Shown: positions 63,822 through 64,000 of the stretch, in pieces
How positions within the stretch are numbered: the first letter of the stretch is position 1
How the letters are laid out: each line of letters begins with the position of its first letter
Origin: Actinokineospora globicatena
GTDB taxonomy: Bacteria; Actinomycetota; Actinomycetes; Mycobacteriales; Pseudonocardiaceae
Length of the DNA: 64,000 bases
Assembly: GCF_024171945.1 (NCBI RefSeq)
Contig: NZ_JAMTCR010000002.1
Coordinates: 620,001-684,000, forward strand
Reading direction: 5' to 3'
The notes under the pieces: generated by a model
What the model was told of the DNA's origin: nothing
Databases searched by the model: none
Seen by the model: only the letters and a program-made list of their open reading frames with translations
Translations under genes and position numbers: made by a program

Positions 63822-64000
63822 CCCATGTACAGCTGAGTGATCATCGACTCGACGGCGATGCGCGGTTTGACGTTCAACTCGATGGCCTCGCGGCAGGCGA
63901 GAACGGCTTCCAACCGGCGCAGGGTCGATTCCTGGGTCCATTTCGCCGCGGCTTGCCGGGAACCGTCGGAGTGGTCCGGGTGGTTCAACGCGGCCGTCGA
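63818..64000 (-). CDS. holB: DNA polymerase III delta' subunit HolB, C-terminal fragment
   Basis: Only the last 60 residues are in the window. They read ...RRLEAVLACREAIELNVKPRIAVESM, then a short tail ending QLYMG, which is the C-terminal alpha-helical segment of clamp-loader delta' proteins. The stop is TAG at 63818-63820, overlapping the exported-protein stop by four bases. The start lies beyond 64000. Confidence 0.8.
   Translation of the reverse strand, partial: STAALNHPDHSDGSRQAAAKWTQESTLRRLEAVLACREAIELNVKPRIAVESMITQLYMG

Overview
The window is high-GC, gene-dense actinobacterial chromosome. The gene order from about 3.9 to 41.5 kb follows the Mycobacterium tuberculosis Rv3587c-Rv3628 neighbourhood as I remember it: a membrane protein, a beta-carbonic anhydrase, mutY, an alpha/beta hydrolase, mhuD, clpC, lsr2, lysS, coaX-panD-panC, folK-folB-folP-folE, ftsH, hpt, tilS, a DUF2342 protease, dacB and ppa. 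The last gene is the end of holB, which lies further along the same stretch in mycobacteria. A large SARP/AfsR-type regulator, many GTG starts, leaderless promoters and phosphonate genes fit a Pseudonocardiales-type organism (Saccharothrix, Actinosynnema, Actinokineospora or relatives). That placement is inference.

Layout. 0-2.6 kb: zinc/manganese ABC importer (znuA-znuC-znuB, the last cut by the window edge). 2.7-3.9 kb: LacI-family regulator. 3.9-10.1 kb: Rv3587c-like protein, carbonic anhydrase, mutY, 2H phosphoesterase, hydrolase, M1-peptidase lipoprotein, MhuD-type heme oxygenase and a Sir2-like protein. 10.1-17.1 kb: accessory block with a DrrAB-type ABC exporter, an EEP-family membrane protein and a 1059-residue AfsR-type regulator flanked by an inverted intergenic repeat with tandem dyad units. 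17.1-23.1 kb: clpC, an iron-boxed FhuF-type reductase, lsr2 and lysS. 23.1-40.9 kb: core block for pantothenate/CoA, folate, FtsH, purine salvage, tRNA-Ile lysidine modification and cell-wall carboxypeptidase. 41-51 kb: ppa, a SUKH-like protein, a secreted intradiol dioxygenase-like lipoprotein, MarR/MFS exporter, glyA behind a ZTP riboswitch, thioesterase, LysR, a gamma-carbonic-anhydrase-like protein and an LLM oxidoreductase. 50.7-54.3 kb: Thr-rich surface protein, a membrane protein and a Ser/Thr kinase that carries a copy of the same sensor module. 54.4-59.7 kb: phosphonate uptake and breakdown cluster. 60-64 kb: PPOX protein, Nudix-like membrane protein, tRNA-Thr(CGT), a secreted C-anchored protein and the holB end.

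The most striking observation is that folE (GTP cyclohydrolase I) is interrupted in frame by a 164-residue mini-intein. It sits immediately before the zinc-ligand Cys of the CEHH motif, so folate synthesis would depend on protein splicing. glyA elsewhere in the window has a convincing ZTP (pfl) aptamer in its leader, which ties a second one-carbon gene to folate status. A kinase and membrane-protein pair sharing one sensor architecture, and the intergenic repeats around the AfsR gene, are the other candidates for undescribed biology.
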